Source: Halorussus amylolyticus
Lineage (GTDB): Archaea; Halobacteriota; Halobacteria; Halobacteriales; Haladaptataceae
Length of the DNA stretch: 64,000 bases
Reading direction: 5' to 3'
NCBI RefSeq assembly: GCF_004143485.2
Contig: NZ_ML974131.1
Coordinates: 1 to 64,000, forward strand
A program made the translations under genes and the position numbers. A model generated the notes under the pieces. It searched no databases. It was not told where the DNA came from and saw nothing but the letters and a program-made list of their open reading frames with translations. Each line of letters starts with the position of its first letter. The first letter of the stretch is position 1. Below, piece by piece: positions 16,188 through 24,110 of the stretch.

Positions 16188-17345
16188 ATGGGAGTGACCG
16201 ACCGATTCGACATCGTATCGGAGTCGGCCATCCGCGACGGAACCGCCACCGACGCGTACTTCCAGCGAACCGAGGAGACGCTGGCGGCCGCCGACCGCAA
16301 TCCGAACGTCGTCGCCGAGGTCACGCGCGACCAGTTCCCGACTGGCGAGTTCGACGTGCTGGCGGGCGTGAAGGACGCCGCCCGCCTGCTCGAAGGGCTG
16401 GACATCGACGTGGACGCGATTCGGGAGGGCCGACTGTTCGACGGCGGGCCGGTGATGCGAATCGAGGGGTCGTATCTCGAATTCGCGCGGTACGAAACGT
16501 CGCTGTTGGGCTTTCTCTCCCACGCGAGCGGCATCGCCACCGCGGCGCTCGAAGCCCGGGTGGCCGCGCCCGACTCGTCGGTGCTGAGTTTCGGCGCGCG
16601 TCACGTCCACCCCGCCATCGCGGCCGTGGTCGAGCGCGGCGCGCTCGTCGGCGGTCTCGACGGCTTCTCGCACGTCGCGGCGGGCGAGATTCTCGGCAAA
16701 GAGGCCAGCGGCACGATGCCTCACGCGCTCGTCATCGCGATGGGTGACCAGGAGGCGGCGTGGACCGCGTTCGACGAGACGGTCGATTCGGATGTGCCGC
16801 GAATCGCCATCTGTGACACCTTTTCGGACGAGAAAGACGAGTCGATTCGGGCGGCCGAAGCGCTCGGTGACGCCCTCGACGGGGTTCGCCTCGACACCAC
16901 CAGTTCCCGGCGCGGCGACTTCCGGCACATCGTTCGCGAGGTTCGGTGGGAACTCGACGTGCGGGGCTACGACGACGTGGACATCTTCGTCAGCGGCGGT
17001 CTCGGCCCGGCCGACCTCCGAGACCTCCGGGACGTGGCCGACGGCTTCGGCGTCGGCGGCCACGTCAGCAACGCCGACCCGCTCGACTTCGCGCTCGACA
17101 TCGTGGAGTTGGACGGCGAAATCGTCTCGAAGCGCGGGAAGCTCTCGGGCACGAAGCAGGCGTTCCGGACCCCCGACGGCGGCCACCACGTCGGACTGGC
17201 CGACCGTGCGGACCCCGAGGGCGGCGAAGCCTTGCTCGAACCGCTGATTCGGGACGGCGAAATCGTCCGGGAGTTCGACGTGGACGAAGCCGCCGAGCGC
17301 GCGAGTCGGGACGCCGACGTCGTGGGGTTCCGTTCTGCGGAGTAG
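16188..17345 (+). CDS. Nicotinate phosphoribosyltransferase-like enzyme
   Basis: A 385-residue NAPRT/QPRT-fold enzyme transferring phosphoribosyl from PRPP to nicotinate in NAD salvage. Conserved parts include TDAYFQRTEETL (about 21-32), FGARHVHPA (about 138-146), the KEASGTMPHA stretch (about 171-180), the phosphate-binding VSGGLGPADL (about 268-277) and VGGHVSNADPLDF (about 288-300). ATG 16188 is preceded by GGAGG at 16181-16185 at short spacing, an unusually clear ribosome-binding site for this window. It is a monocistronic gene between repeat copy 1 and the AMMECR1 gene, which converges. Confidence 0.9.
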   Translation: MGVTDRFDIVSESAIRDGTATDAYFQRTEETLAAADRNPNVVAEVTRDQFPTGEFDVLAGVKDAARLLEGLDIDVDAIREGRLFDGGPVMRIEGSYLEFARYETSLLGFLSHASGIATAALEARVAAPDSSVLSFGARHVHPAIAAVVERGALVGGLDGFSHVAAGEILGKEASGTMPHALVIAMGDQEAAWTAFDETVDSDVPRIAICDTFSDEKDESIRAAEALGDALDGVRLDTTSSRRGDFRHIVREVRWELDVRGYDDVDIFVSGGLGPADLRDLRDVADGFGVGGHVSNADPLDFALDIVELDGEIVSKRGKLSGTKQAFRTPDGGHHVGLADRADPEGGEALLEPLIRDGEIVREFDVDEAAERASRDADVVGFRSAE

Positions 17346-17441
17346 CGCGGCGCGGTCGCTTGCGAAGTAACGCGGCGCAATTGCTCTCTGTTCGGTCGGC
17401 TTCAGAAATGTGCGGTGCTTCGTCTCGGGGCTTCGAATCGT

Positions 17442-18047
17442 CTAGTCGAGTTCTTCGACGGTGCCTTCGGGTTCGCGCTCGCGGAACACCTGTCCGTCGA
17501 ACAGCGTGACCGACACGTCGTCGTCCTCCCACGCGCCTTTGGGGAGTCCGGCCTTTCGACAGGTGCGGTCCAAGTACTCGAAGGAACTCCAGTCGTTCTC
17601 GCAGGGAAGCGTCGGATACATCCACGCCTGCTTGCCTCGGCCTTCGATGGCGACGCCGTGGGTGCCGAGTTCGATGTCGGCGATAGGGTCGTCGGTGAGG
17701 GTGGTGTCTCGAACGACGCACACCGAGATTTGCAGGTTCGGGAGTTCGGGTGCCTCGACTTCGGAGCCACAGGACGTGTCGCTCGCGGCGCTGATTGCCG
17801 AGTCCACGATGAGGTGGCCGAGCTGGTCGCTGCCCTCGTACGCACCGTCGCATCCTCGAAGCCGTCCTCGGCCTCGGGTGGACGTGAGTCGGACGAACAC
17901 GCCGGTTCGAGCGTAGAACGCTTCGCGCATGCTTCCGGGCTGTTCTCGCTGTCCGTTGATAACGTAGGATTCGACCGACTCGCGTGCGAGTTCGACGGCG
18001 CGCGTGCCATCCTCGTAGGAGAGAGTAACTGCCTGGGCCTGTGCCAT
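17442..18047 (-). CDS. AMMECR1 / TIGR00296-family protein
   Basis: A 201-residue protein with AMMECR1 family features: the LARESVESYVING start, GVFVRLTSTRGRGRLRGCDG (about 48-67, equivalent to the conserved F-V-T-L-...-LRGCIG motif), ISVCVVRDTT (about 104-113), LGTHGVAIEGRGKQAWMYPT-like strand (126-145) and WSSFEYLDRTCRKAGL (about 150-165). Function is unknown, although genomic links elsewhere place the family near radical-SAM and MEMO proteins. ATG 18047 is chosen because upstream extension is unconserved. It is divergent from the RNase P RNA across about 175 bp. Confidence 0.9.
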   Translation of the reverse strand: MAQAQAVTLSYEDGTRAVELARESVESYVINGQREQPGSMREAFYARTGVFVRLTSTRGRGRLRGCDGAYEGSDQLGHLIVDSAISAASDTSCGSEVEAPELPNLQISVCVVRDTTLTDDPIADIELGTHGVAIEGRGKQAWMYPTLPCENDWSSFEYLDRTCRKAGLPKGAWEDDDVSVTLFDGQVFREREPEGTVEELD

Positions 18048-18221
18048 ACAGAACACCTTATGTCGGGCACTGCCTTCAAGTCTTCCCTTGAATACTAAAT
18101 CCGGTAATGACCCGCTACCTTTTGATTGGCAGTGGTTATCACGCGGCAACGGGACGTTAGACCCGGCGTACCGACCGTCCCACCGAACGGCTTAAACGCG
18201 GTCGGGCGCTACGTTCGCACG

Positions 18222-18743
18222 GCAGAGGGAGCCGAGTCTCCGCGACCGCGCTCGCACCGCGAGCGCGGACGTGAGGAAAGTCCCCCCACCGTTCGGGCGG
18301 GCGACCGGGTGCAAGCCCGGAGCGGGAGACCGCTGGCTCTGGAACAGAAACGAGACCACTCCACCCGACCGATGAGGTGCGCGAACCCCGAGGTAACGAG
18401 GGGGAGCTAACCCACCGAGGGCTGCGTGGCGGCGAAGCCGCCACGTTCGACGAGGCGGTGTAACCGCCGAGCGCGTTCCGGCATCGCCGGAACGAAATGT
18501 GAGGCGGCATAGCCGCCGAACGCGTGGCGACTTCGTCGCCACGTTATGGTGAGACGGTGTGACCGTCGAACTGAGGCGTTCCGACTTCGTCGGAACGCCG
18601 ACGGTGGAGAACGGATGGAACGGCGAATCCTCGCCGGTGCAAGTCCGCGCCGCGCGATGCGAGAGCATCGCCTGGTAGCCCGAACGCTGGCGCGGACGCT
18701 CAGCCGAATACTCGGACGAACAGAAGGGGGCTTACTCCCCTCA
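18222..18743 (+). ncRNA. rnpB: RNase P RNA (archaeal type A) with expanded helix region
   Basis: The universally conserved block GAGGAAAGTCC is at 18272-18282, followed by GGGTGCAAGCCCGG, GGAACAGAAACGAGACCACT and GAGGTAACGAG. Near the 3' end are CGGTGCAAGTCC, GCCTGGTAGCCCG and the diagnostic ACAGAAGGGGGCTTAC (from 18720). The ends pair roughly (GAGGGAG near 18226 with CTCCCCTC near 18735), so the boundaries are estimates. A TTAAACG element near 18192 is a plausible TATA. The RNA processes tRNA 5' ends with archaeal Rpp proteins. A 171-nt array of hairpins is inserted at 18426-18596, making the RNA unusually long. Confidence 0.92.
18426..18596 (+). repeat. Tandem hairpin array within rnpB (~49-nt modules)
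   Basis: Seven perfect hairpins occur in strict order: 19-nt type at 18426-18444, 18475-18493, 18524-18542 and 18578-18596, and 15-nt type at 18454-18468, 18503-18517 and 18553-18567. Each module is a 19-nt hairpin, a 9-10-nt spacer, a 15-nt hairpin and a 6-10-nt spacer; module starts are 49, 49 and 54 nt apart. Stem sequences alternate (GTGGCGGC, GTTCCGGC, GTGGCGAC, GTTCCGAC) with compensated pairing. The position suggests an expansion of the P12 region. Confidence 0.8.
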
Positions 18744-18756
18744 GCCGCTTTCCGTA

Positions 18757-18873
18757 CTACCCAAGGACGACTACGAGGAGAACGAGCGCGACGATGACCT
18801 CGACTGCAAGAACCGTGACCGCGGCCCCGATTTTCAAGGCGGACGTTTCCATCCCCATTTCGTAGGTGCTCAT
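18757..18873 (-). CDS. 38-residue single-span membrane peptide
   Basis: A short frame starts at ATG 18873 and ends with TAG 18759-18757, opposite and 14 bp beyond the end of rnpB. The product begins MSTYEMGMETSALKIGAAVT and continues with one strong hydrophobic helix (VLAVEVIVALVLLVVVLG) up to the C-terminus, so it is probably a tail-anchored or signal-anchor micropeptide. No homologue is recognised. The consistent amphipathic-to-hydrophobic design supports a real gene, but a chance frame cannot be excluded. Confidence 0.45.
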   Translation of the reverse strand: MSTYEMGMETSALKIGAAVTVLAVEVIVALVLLVVVLG

Positions 18874-18918
18874 CTCGTCTCCACCTTGGGTAGCGTTCCC
18901 AATAAGTCGAGAGCAACG

Positions 18919-19095
18919 TTACTCACCGTTCTCGATTTCGACCGGTTCGTAACGCAACGAACGGTCGTGAACCGTTTCGGCGAGCGAGAAATCTACGCTT
19001 ACACCGACACGACCGTCATCGCCCGAGATATTGATAACGTACTCCGGATTATTTATTAACGATTCATACTCTGTGCCGAGTTCGTGACAGCAGGA
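18919..19095 (-). pseudogene. Possible gene remnant lacking a start codon
   Basis: A 58-codon open frame ends at TAA 18921-18919 and reads like protein (ESLINNPEYVINISGDDGRV, then a segment ending RYEPVEIENGE). It has no ATG, GTG or TTG before an in-frame TAA at 19098-19096. It looks like the C-terminal remainder of a truncated gene between the rnpB micropeptide and the metal ATPase. The fragment is too short to assign a family, and the low GC of its 5' part differs from its neighbours. Confidence 0.3.
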
Positions 19096-19126
19096 TTAAT
19101 AGCTCGTGAGCGACTACTTTCGGACA

Positions 19127-21646
19127 ATGACGACTCCCGAGTCCGGCCGGACGGTCCGACTCTCGGTTCCGGAGATGGACTGTCCCTCGTGCGCGAAGAA
19201 GGTCACGTCGAGCGTCGAGTCGCTCGACGGGGTTCGCGACACCGACGCTGCACCCACGACGGGCACGCTCGTCGTGACCTACGTCCCCGACGCCGCCGAC
19301 ACCGCCGACACCGCGGCCATCCGCGACCGCGTGGAAGCCGCCGGATACGCAGTCGAATCCGACGCCGAGACCGGCGGGACCCTCCGGCTTTCCGTGCCCG
19401 AGATGGACTGCCCGTCGTGCGCCGGAAAGGTCGAGAGCGCCCTCGACGCCGTTCCGAGCGTCGAAACCGTCGAGACGCACCCGGCGACCGGCGAGGTGGT
19501 CGTGACCGGCGGCGACGACCGCGCCGCGGTCGTCGCCGCAATCGAAGGCGCGGGCTACGAGGTGGCCGACGCGACGACCGACGAAGGCGGTCCCGAGATT
19601 GCCGAATCGAGCGCAATCTGGACCAGCACCCGTGGGCTGAAGACGTGGGCGGGGGCGATTCTCATGCTTGCGGGGATGGCGCTCGAATTCGTCTTCGCGG
19701 GCGCGAACCTCCACCTGTTCGACGCGGTCGGCCGCGAGTTCCACGCTTCGGCGGTCCTGCTCCTCCTCGCGGCCGGAGTCGCGGGCCAGCCAATCGTCCG
19801 AAGCGGCTACTACTCCGCTCGGAATCTGAGCCTCGACATCGACCTCCTGATGGGGACCGGCGTGGTGAGCGCAATCGCGGTCGGTCTCTACGTCGAGGCC
19901 GCCACGCTCGCGGTCCTCTACAGCGTGGCCGAACTCCTCGAACGCTTCTCGATGGACCGCGCTCGGAACTCGGTTCGGGAACTCATGGACCTCTCGCCCG
20001 ACACCGCGACAGTGAGGCGAGGCGACGGCGACGGCGAGACCCACGAAGAGACCGTCCCCGTCGAGGAAGTCGCGGTCGGCGAACTCGTAGTGGTTCGCCC
20101 CGGCGAGAAGATTCCGGTGGACGGCGATGTCGTCGCGGGCGAGAGCGCGGTGAATCAAGCCCCCATCACGGGCGAGAGCGTCCCGGTGGACAAGTCGGCG
20201 GGCGCTGAGGTGTACGCCGGGACGGTCAACGAGGAGGGCTACCTCGAAATCGAGGCGACCGCCGAGTCCGACGAGACCACGCTCTCGCGCGTGGTCGAAC
20301 TCGTGGGTGACGCCCAGCGCGACCGCACCGACCGCGAGCAGTTCATCGAGCGGTTCGCGGCGTACTACACGCCGGTCATCGTCGTCGCCGCGATTCTGAC
20401 CGCGTTCGTCCCGCCGCTCCTCTTCGGCGAGGGGTTCCGAACGTGGTTCGTCCGGGGCCTGACCCTGCTCGTGGTGGCGTGTCCCTGCGCGTTCGTCATC
20501 TCGACGCCCGTGTCGGTCGTCTCGGGCGTGACCAGCGCCGCCCGGAACGGCGTCCTCGTGAAGGGCGGGCCGTCCCTCGAATCGATGGGCGAAGTCGAAG
20601 CCGTCGCGTTCGACAAGACCGGCACCCTCACGCAGGGCAACCTCGCGGTGACCGACGTGGTTCCGCTCAACGGCAACGCCGAGGCCGACCTCCTGCGGTG
20701 TGCGCACGACCTCGAACGCCGGAGCGAACACCCCATCGCGCAGGCCATCGTCGATGCGGCCCACGACCGCGGCGACCCCCACGGCGAGGCCGGCGAGGAC
20801 CGCCCCATCGAGAACTTCGAGAGCCTCACCGGCAAGGGCGTCCGCGCGGACCTCGACGGCGTGACCCACTACGCCGGAAAGCCCGCGCTGTTCGAGGAGT
20901 TGGGCTTCGACCTCGAACACGTCCACCTCTCGACTGACGGCGGAACGGCCGCCGAAGCGGCCGGAAGCCAGTGTGCCGACCGCGAGGACTGCCTCGACCT
21001 GCTCGCCGACGTGGTGCCCCGGTTCCAGCGCGAGGGCAAGACCGTCGTCCTCGTCGGAACCGAAGCCGAACTCGAAGGCGTGGTCGCAATCGCCGACGAG
21101 ATTCGCCCGGAGGCCGCGACCGCAATCGAGCGCCTCCAGGCCCGCGGACTGACCTGCGTGATGCTGACCGGCGACAACGAGGGCACCGCCCGAGCGGTCG
21201 CGGAGGCGGTCGGCGTCGAGGAGTACCGCGCCGAACTCCTCCCCGACGAGAAGGTCGAAGCCGTCGAGGAACTCACCGACCGCCACGAGTCGGTCGCGAT
21301 GGTCGGCGACGGCATCAACGACGCGCCCGCGATGGCCGCGGCGACGGTCGGCGTGGCGATGGGCGCGGCCGGAACCGACACCGCCATCGAGACCGCCGAC
21401 ATCGCCCTGCTGGGTGACGACCTCCTGACGGTGCCGTACCTCTATCGGCTCTCGCGGAAGGCCAACGGCGTGATTCGACAGAACATCTGGTCGAGTCTCG
21501 CGGTCAAGGCGGTGCTGGCGGCGGGCGCGCCGCTCGGCTTCGTCTCGGTCGCCGCGGCCATCGTGGTCGGCGACATGGGAATGAGCCTCGGCGTGACCGG
21601 GAACGCAATGCGACTCGCGCGGGTGAAGCCCGAGGAGATGGAGTAA
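19127..21646 (+). CDS. P1B-type heavy-metal ATPase, Zn/Cd/Pb-exporter type
   Basis: An 839-residue membrane pump. Two N-terminal HMA domains each carry MDCPSC (near residues 17-22 and 94-99), the DCxxC form common in Zn/Cd pumps. Eight TM segments include the CPC ion-binding motif in VACPCAFVIS (about 450-459). The phosphorylation loop FDKTGTLTQG is near 494, the HP motif is in SEHPIAQ and the hinge is GDGINDAP. The last TM motif DMGMSLGVTGNAMRL contains D-x-G, fitting P1B-2 (Zn2+/Cd2+/Pb2+) rather than Cu+ pumps. ATG 19127 has a TTAATA TATA about 30 bp upstream; an in-frame GTG at 19106 is less likely. No metal regulator is adjacent. Confidence 0.9.
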   Translation: MTTPESGRTVRLSVPEMDCPSCAKKVTSSVESLDGVRDTDAAPTTGTLVVTYVPDAADTADTAAIRDRVEAAGYAVESDAETGGTLRLSVPEMDCPSCAGKVESALDAVPSVETVETHPATGEVVVTGGDDRAAVVAAIEGAGYEVADATTDEGGPEIAESSAIWTSTRGLKTWAGAILMLAGMALEFVFAGANLHLFDAVGREFHASAVLLLLAAGVAGQPIVRSGYYSARNLSLDIDLLMGTGVVSAIAVGLYVEAATLAVLYSVAELLERFSMDRARNSVRELMDLSPDTATVRRGDGDGETHEETVPVEEVAVGELVVVRPGEKIPVDGDVVAGESAVNQAPITGESVPVDKSAGAEVYAGTVNEEGYLEIEATAESDETTLSRVVELVGDAQRDRTDREQFIERFAAYYTPVIVVAAILTAFVPPLLFGEGFRTWFVRGLTLLVVACPCAFVISTPVSVVSGVTSAARNGVLVKGGPSLESMGEVEAVAFDKTGTLTQGNLAVTDVVPLNGNAEADLLRCAHDLERRSEHPIAQAIVDAAHDRGDPHGEAGEDRPIENFESLTGKGVRADLDGVTHYAGKPALFEELGFDLEHVHLSTDGGTAAEAAGSQCADREDCLDLLADVVPRFQREGKTVVLVGTEAELEGVVAIADEIRPEAATAIERLQARGLTCVMLTGDNEGTARAVAEAVGVEEYRAELLPDEKVEAVEELTDRHESVAMVGDGINDAPAMAAATVGVAMGAAGTDTAIETADIALLGDDLLTVPYLYRLSRKANGVIRQNIWSSLAVKAVLAAGAPLGFVSVAAAIVVGDMGMSLGVTGNAMRLARVKPEEME

Positions 21647-21714
21647 ATCGAAAGAAGTGACGTGTCTGTGCTATACCATACGCCCGAAAACCCGGAAAAT
21701 AGGGCTTTCGTAAA

Positions 21715-21900
21715 CTACCCTTCAACGGGAACTTCGTCGTGGACTTCCTCGTCGTTTTCGGATGTCGAATCGAGACCGGCCGTCTCTCGGCGTCGTTTTA
21801 GCTCTTCGACGGTGATTTCTCGGCGGCTTGCCACGGATTCGAGAACTTCCTCCTCACTGTGGTGGGTGTCCTCCGGCGGATCCACGACGTAACGACTCAT
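21715..21900 (-). CDS. 61-residue acidic protein, second gene of a two-gene cassette
   Basis: A small, very acidic, helical protein (SEEEVLESVASRREITVEEL, then ETAGLDSTSENDEEVHDEVP) with no Cys and no membrane segment. The ITVEELKRRRE stretch could be one DNA-binding helix, but no full HTH can be claimed. It starts 17 bp after the stop of the 169-aa gene and is surely co-transcribed with it. The pairing of a basic/aromatic larger protein with a small acidic one resembles toxin-antitoxin cassettes; this is inference only. Confidence 0.6.
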   Translation of the reverse strand: MSRYVVDPPEDTHHSEEEVLESVASRREITVEELKRRRETAGLDSTSENDEEVHDEVPVEG

Positions 21901-21917
21901 ACCTGTTATTAGTCAAT

Positions 21918-22427
21918 CTATCCGGATAAACTTTCGGACGACTGGACTATCGAGGGTGGCGGACTCAGTCCAATCTCTTGGGGGTCGAACTCTTCGATGT
22001 TGCCCCGATACACTTCGAAGAGGTACGCTCGGTTGTGTTCGTCGGTAAAGATGTCTCGACAGTACTCCATCGTCGCGTAAATGCGTTCTGACGGCGGATA
22101 TCGCTCCGACAACGCTTCGTAATCGACGCCCGTTGGCGGTGTGGTGAGCCAAATCTTCTCTTTCTGACCGTCGGGATACACGTCGATGTGAAATCCGTCA
22201 TCGGTCGCTGGGTTCCACTCGAAGGCGCTGTGCCCGTTGTGGTCGAATCGGGCAACGTCTTCGAGAATGAGTTTCCCGTCCTCTCGGTGAACTCCTCGTT
22301 GAAGTCGAACCGTGAACGCAGTAGGACGCTTCCAATCATCGACTCCGTAGTAGCAGTAGAGGAGTTCTTCGGTCATCCCCGGGGTAGCGGGGAAGACTCG
22401 TGGAACATCGAAGTCAACATCCACCAT
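21918..22427 (-). CDS. 169-residue protein of unknown function (DUF7718/TumE-like motif)
   Basis: The first gene of the cassette. The central stretch ARFDHNGHSAFEWN and DDGFHIDVYPDGQKEKIW has the D-H/N...H-x-D layout seen in haloarchaeal DUF7718 proteins and, loosely, in DUF6516/TumE toxins. I recognise it from memory only. It is rich in aromatic residues with no TM or signal peptide. ATG 22427 follows an AT-rich stretch (AACAAAAAATATG, 22451-22463) that could hold its promoter on this strand. The cassette lies between the metal ATPase and the HDAC gene. Confidence 0.6.
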   Translation of the reverse strand: MVDVDFDVPRVFPATPGMTEELLYCYYGVDDWKRPTAFTVRLQRGVHREDGKLILEDVARFDHNGHSAFEWNPATDDGFHIDVYPDGQKEKIWLTTPPTGVDYEALSERYPPSERIYATMEYCRDIFTDEHNRAYLFEVYRGNIEEFDPQEIGLSPPPSIVQSSESLSG

Positions 22428-22510
22428 TCGACTATTTCGTCACGCGCCCCAACAAAAAATATGTTGAAGTCCTCGACTCGAAGGTAGAGAACTATCGAGA
22501 TGACTTCGTC

Positions 22511-23521
22511 TCACTCGAACGCCGGATGTCCCGCCCGAATCTCCTCGATTAGCTCCACCACGTCCTCGTCCGCGTCGTCGTCGGTCGAGACCGGCTTTCG
22601 GCCGTCGAACGTCTCGTGGACCTCGGCCACGCTGTCCGAAAGGGTGTCGAGACCGTAGCCACCTTCGAGAACGAATCCGAGCGCGGCGTCGGCGTCGTCT
22701 GCGAGTTCTCGCACGCGCGAAGTCAACATCCCGTAGCCGTCGGTCGAGACCCGCATCCGCGAGATGGGGTCGTGGCGGTGGGCGTCGAACCCCGCGCTCA
22801 CCAGCACGAGTCCGGGGTCGAACGCCCGTATCGCAGGTGCGACGAGGTCGTCGAAGGCGTCGCGGTACTCGGGGTCGCCCGCGCCCGCGGGGAGCGGGAC
22901 GTTCAAGTTCGTCCCTTCGCCAGCCCCCTCGCCCGACTCCTCGATTTCGCCCGTTCCGGGGTAGAGGCCCTCCTCGTGAATCGAGGCGTAGAACACGTCG
23001 TCGGCGTCGTAGAAGATGTCTTGAGTGCCGTTGCCGTGATGCACGTCCCAGTCGAAGATGGCGACTCGCGACACGTCGCGCGAGTCGATGGCGTAGCGCG
23101 CGGCGACCGCGGCGTTGTTGAAGAAACAGAACCCCATCGCGTCGTCCTCGACCGCGTGGTGGCCCGGCGGGCGGCCGAGCGAGAACGGGGTCTTCCTGCC
23201 GTCGTCGCCGTCGAGCGCGGCGTCGGCCGCCCACTCGGCGAGTCCCGCTGACCGGAGCGCGGCGTCCCATGTCGCTTCGACGCCGATGGTGTCGGGGTCC
23301 CAGCTCCCGCCACCGTCCTCGCAGAACTCCCGGAACTCCGCGACGTAGTCGGCATCGTGGACCGCCTCCACTTCCGCCCTGCTGGCGGCGTCGCCCTCGA
23401 CGTACTCGACGCAGTGCTTGCGGGCCAGTACCTCGCGGATGGCTCGCAGACGGTCGGGGTTCTCGGGGTGGCGCTGGCCCGTATCGTGCGCGAGACACGT
23501 CTCGCTGTAGCCGAATCTCAT
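22511..23521 (-). CDS. Histone deacetylase-family protein (AcuC/HdaI type)
   Basis: A 336-residue class I/II HDAC-fold Zn hydrolase that removes acetyl groups from lysines or small amines. Hallmarks are GRPPGHHAV (about 119-127), the FFNNAAVAARY region (about 136-146), Zn ligands in IFDWDVHHGNG (about 157-167) and VSAGFDAHRHDP (about 245-256), and LEGGYG near the C-terminus. The start codon overlaps the histone stop (ATGA at 23518-23521), so it is translated coupled with the histone. Whether the histone is its substrate is not shown; haloarchaeal histones have few N-terminal tail lysines. Confidence 0.93.
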   Translation of the reverse strand: MRFGYSETCLAHDTGQRHPENPDRLRAIREVLARKHCVEYVEGDAASRAEVEAVHDADYVAEFREFCEDGGGSWDPDTIGVEATWDAALRSAGLAEWAADAALDGDDGRKTPFSLGRPPGHHAVEDDAMGFCFFNNAAVAARYAIDSRDVSRVAIFDWDVHHGNGTQDIFYDADDVFYASIHEEGLYPGTGEIEESGEGAGEGTNLNVPLPAGAGDPEYRDAFDDLVAPAIRAFDPGLVLVSAGFDAHRHDPISRMRVSTDGYGMLTSRVRELADDADAALGFVLEGGYGLDTLSDSVAEVHETFDGRKPVSTDDDADEDVVELIEEIRAGHPAFE

Positions 23522-23949
23522 CCGAACAGTTCGAAGTAAGTCTCGATGTCCTCGGCCTTAACAGTTCGCCGGTCGGCGTGGTGTGCGAGGATGGCGGCCG
23601 CCTTCGCGACGTTGTCGGCGTAGTCCTCTAAGATGTCCGCCAGCGCGATGCGGGCGTCCATCGCCACCCGATAGTCGTCGGTGATGTCGAGGCGCGCGAT
23701 GCGGTCCACGGGCGCGACCGGGAGTTCGAGGTCGGCCTTGTCCACGACCTGTTCGACGCCGAAGTCGTCGCTCATCAGCGTCTTCCGTCCGTCCGCGCTC
23801 GCTCGTTTCGCGGCGTCAACCGCGAGCTCGGCCCCGTGGCGCTGGATGCGCCGAGCTAACTCCTCGGCGGCGTCGGCGCTGACCCGAAGGTCGCCAGCGT
23901 TCCGTCGGATGATGGTATCGACCGGTGCAAACGGCAGCTCGACGCTCAT
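23518..23949 (-). CDS. Archaeal histone, tandem histone-fold doublet
   Basis: A 143-residue protein with two histone folds in one chain. The first starts VELPFAPVDTIIRRN and includes VSADAAEELARRIQ. The second begins LPVAPVDRIARL and ends RRTVKAEDIETYFELFG. Each has the helix-strap-helix pattern with the R-T/D pair motifs. Doublet histones are characteristic of haloarchaea and are less abundant and less clearly chromatin-forming than methanogen histones. ATG 23949 gives the canonical start MSVELPFAP. The stop codon overlaps the HDAC gene start by 4 nt. Confidence 0.95.
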   Translation of the reverse strand: MSVELPFAPVDTIIRRNAGDLRVSADAAEELARRIQRHGAELAVDAAKRASADGRKTLMSDDFGVEQVVDKADLELPVAPVDRIARLDITDDYRVAMDARIALADILEDYADNVAKAAAILAHHADRRTVKAEDIETYFELFG

Positions 23950-24110
23950 ACCCGAATCCGGGTATCTCGCGCCCTTAGTTCTTTCCGTCGCGTCTTTCGG
24001 GCGACCTCCGTCCGTCTTTTGGCCCGCCAGCAGGCGTACCGAACTCCCGACCCAAGCGCAGGCGATAGGGGAACACGACCGAAACCGCACGATGGCGAAC
24101 CGTCCCGGAG

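Noticed and set aside
19064-21286. A 740-codon open frame opposite the metal ATPase
   Set aside because: Shadow frame; its product is repetitive R/H/D/V-rich and the ATPase motifs on the plus strand are unambiguous.
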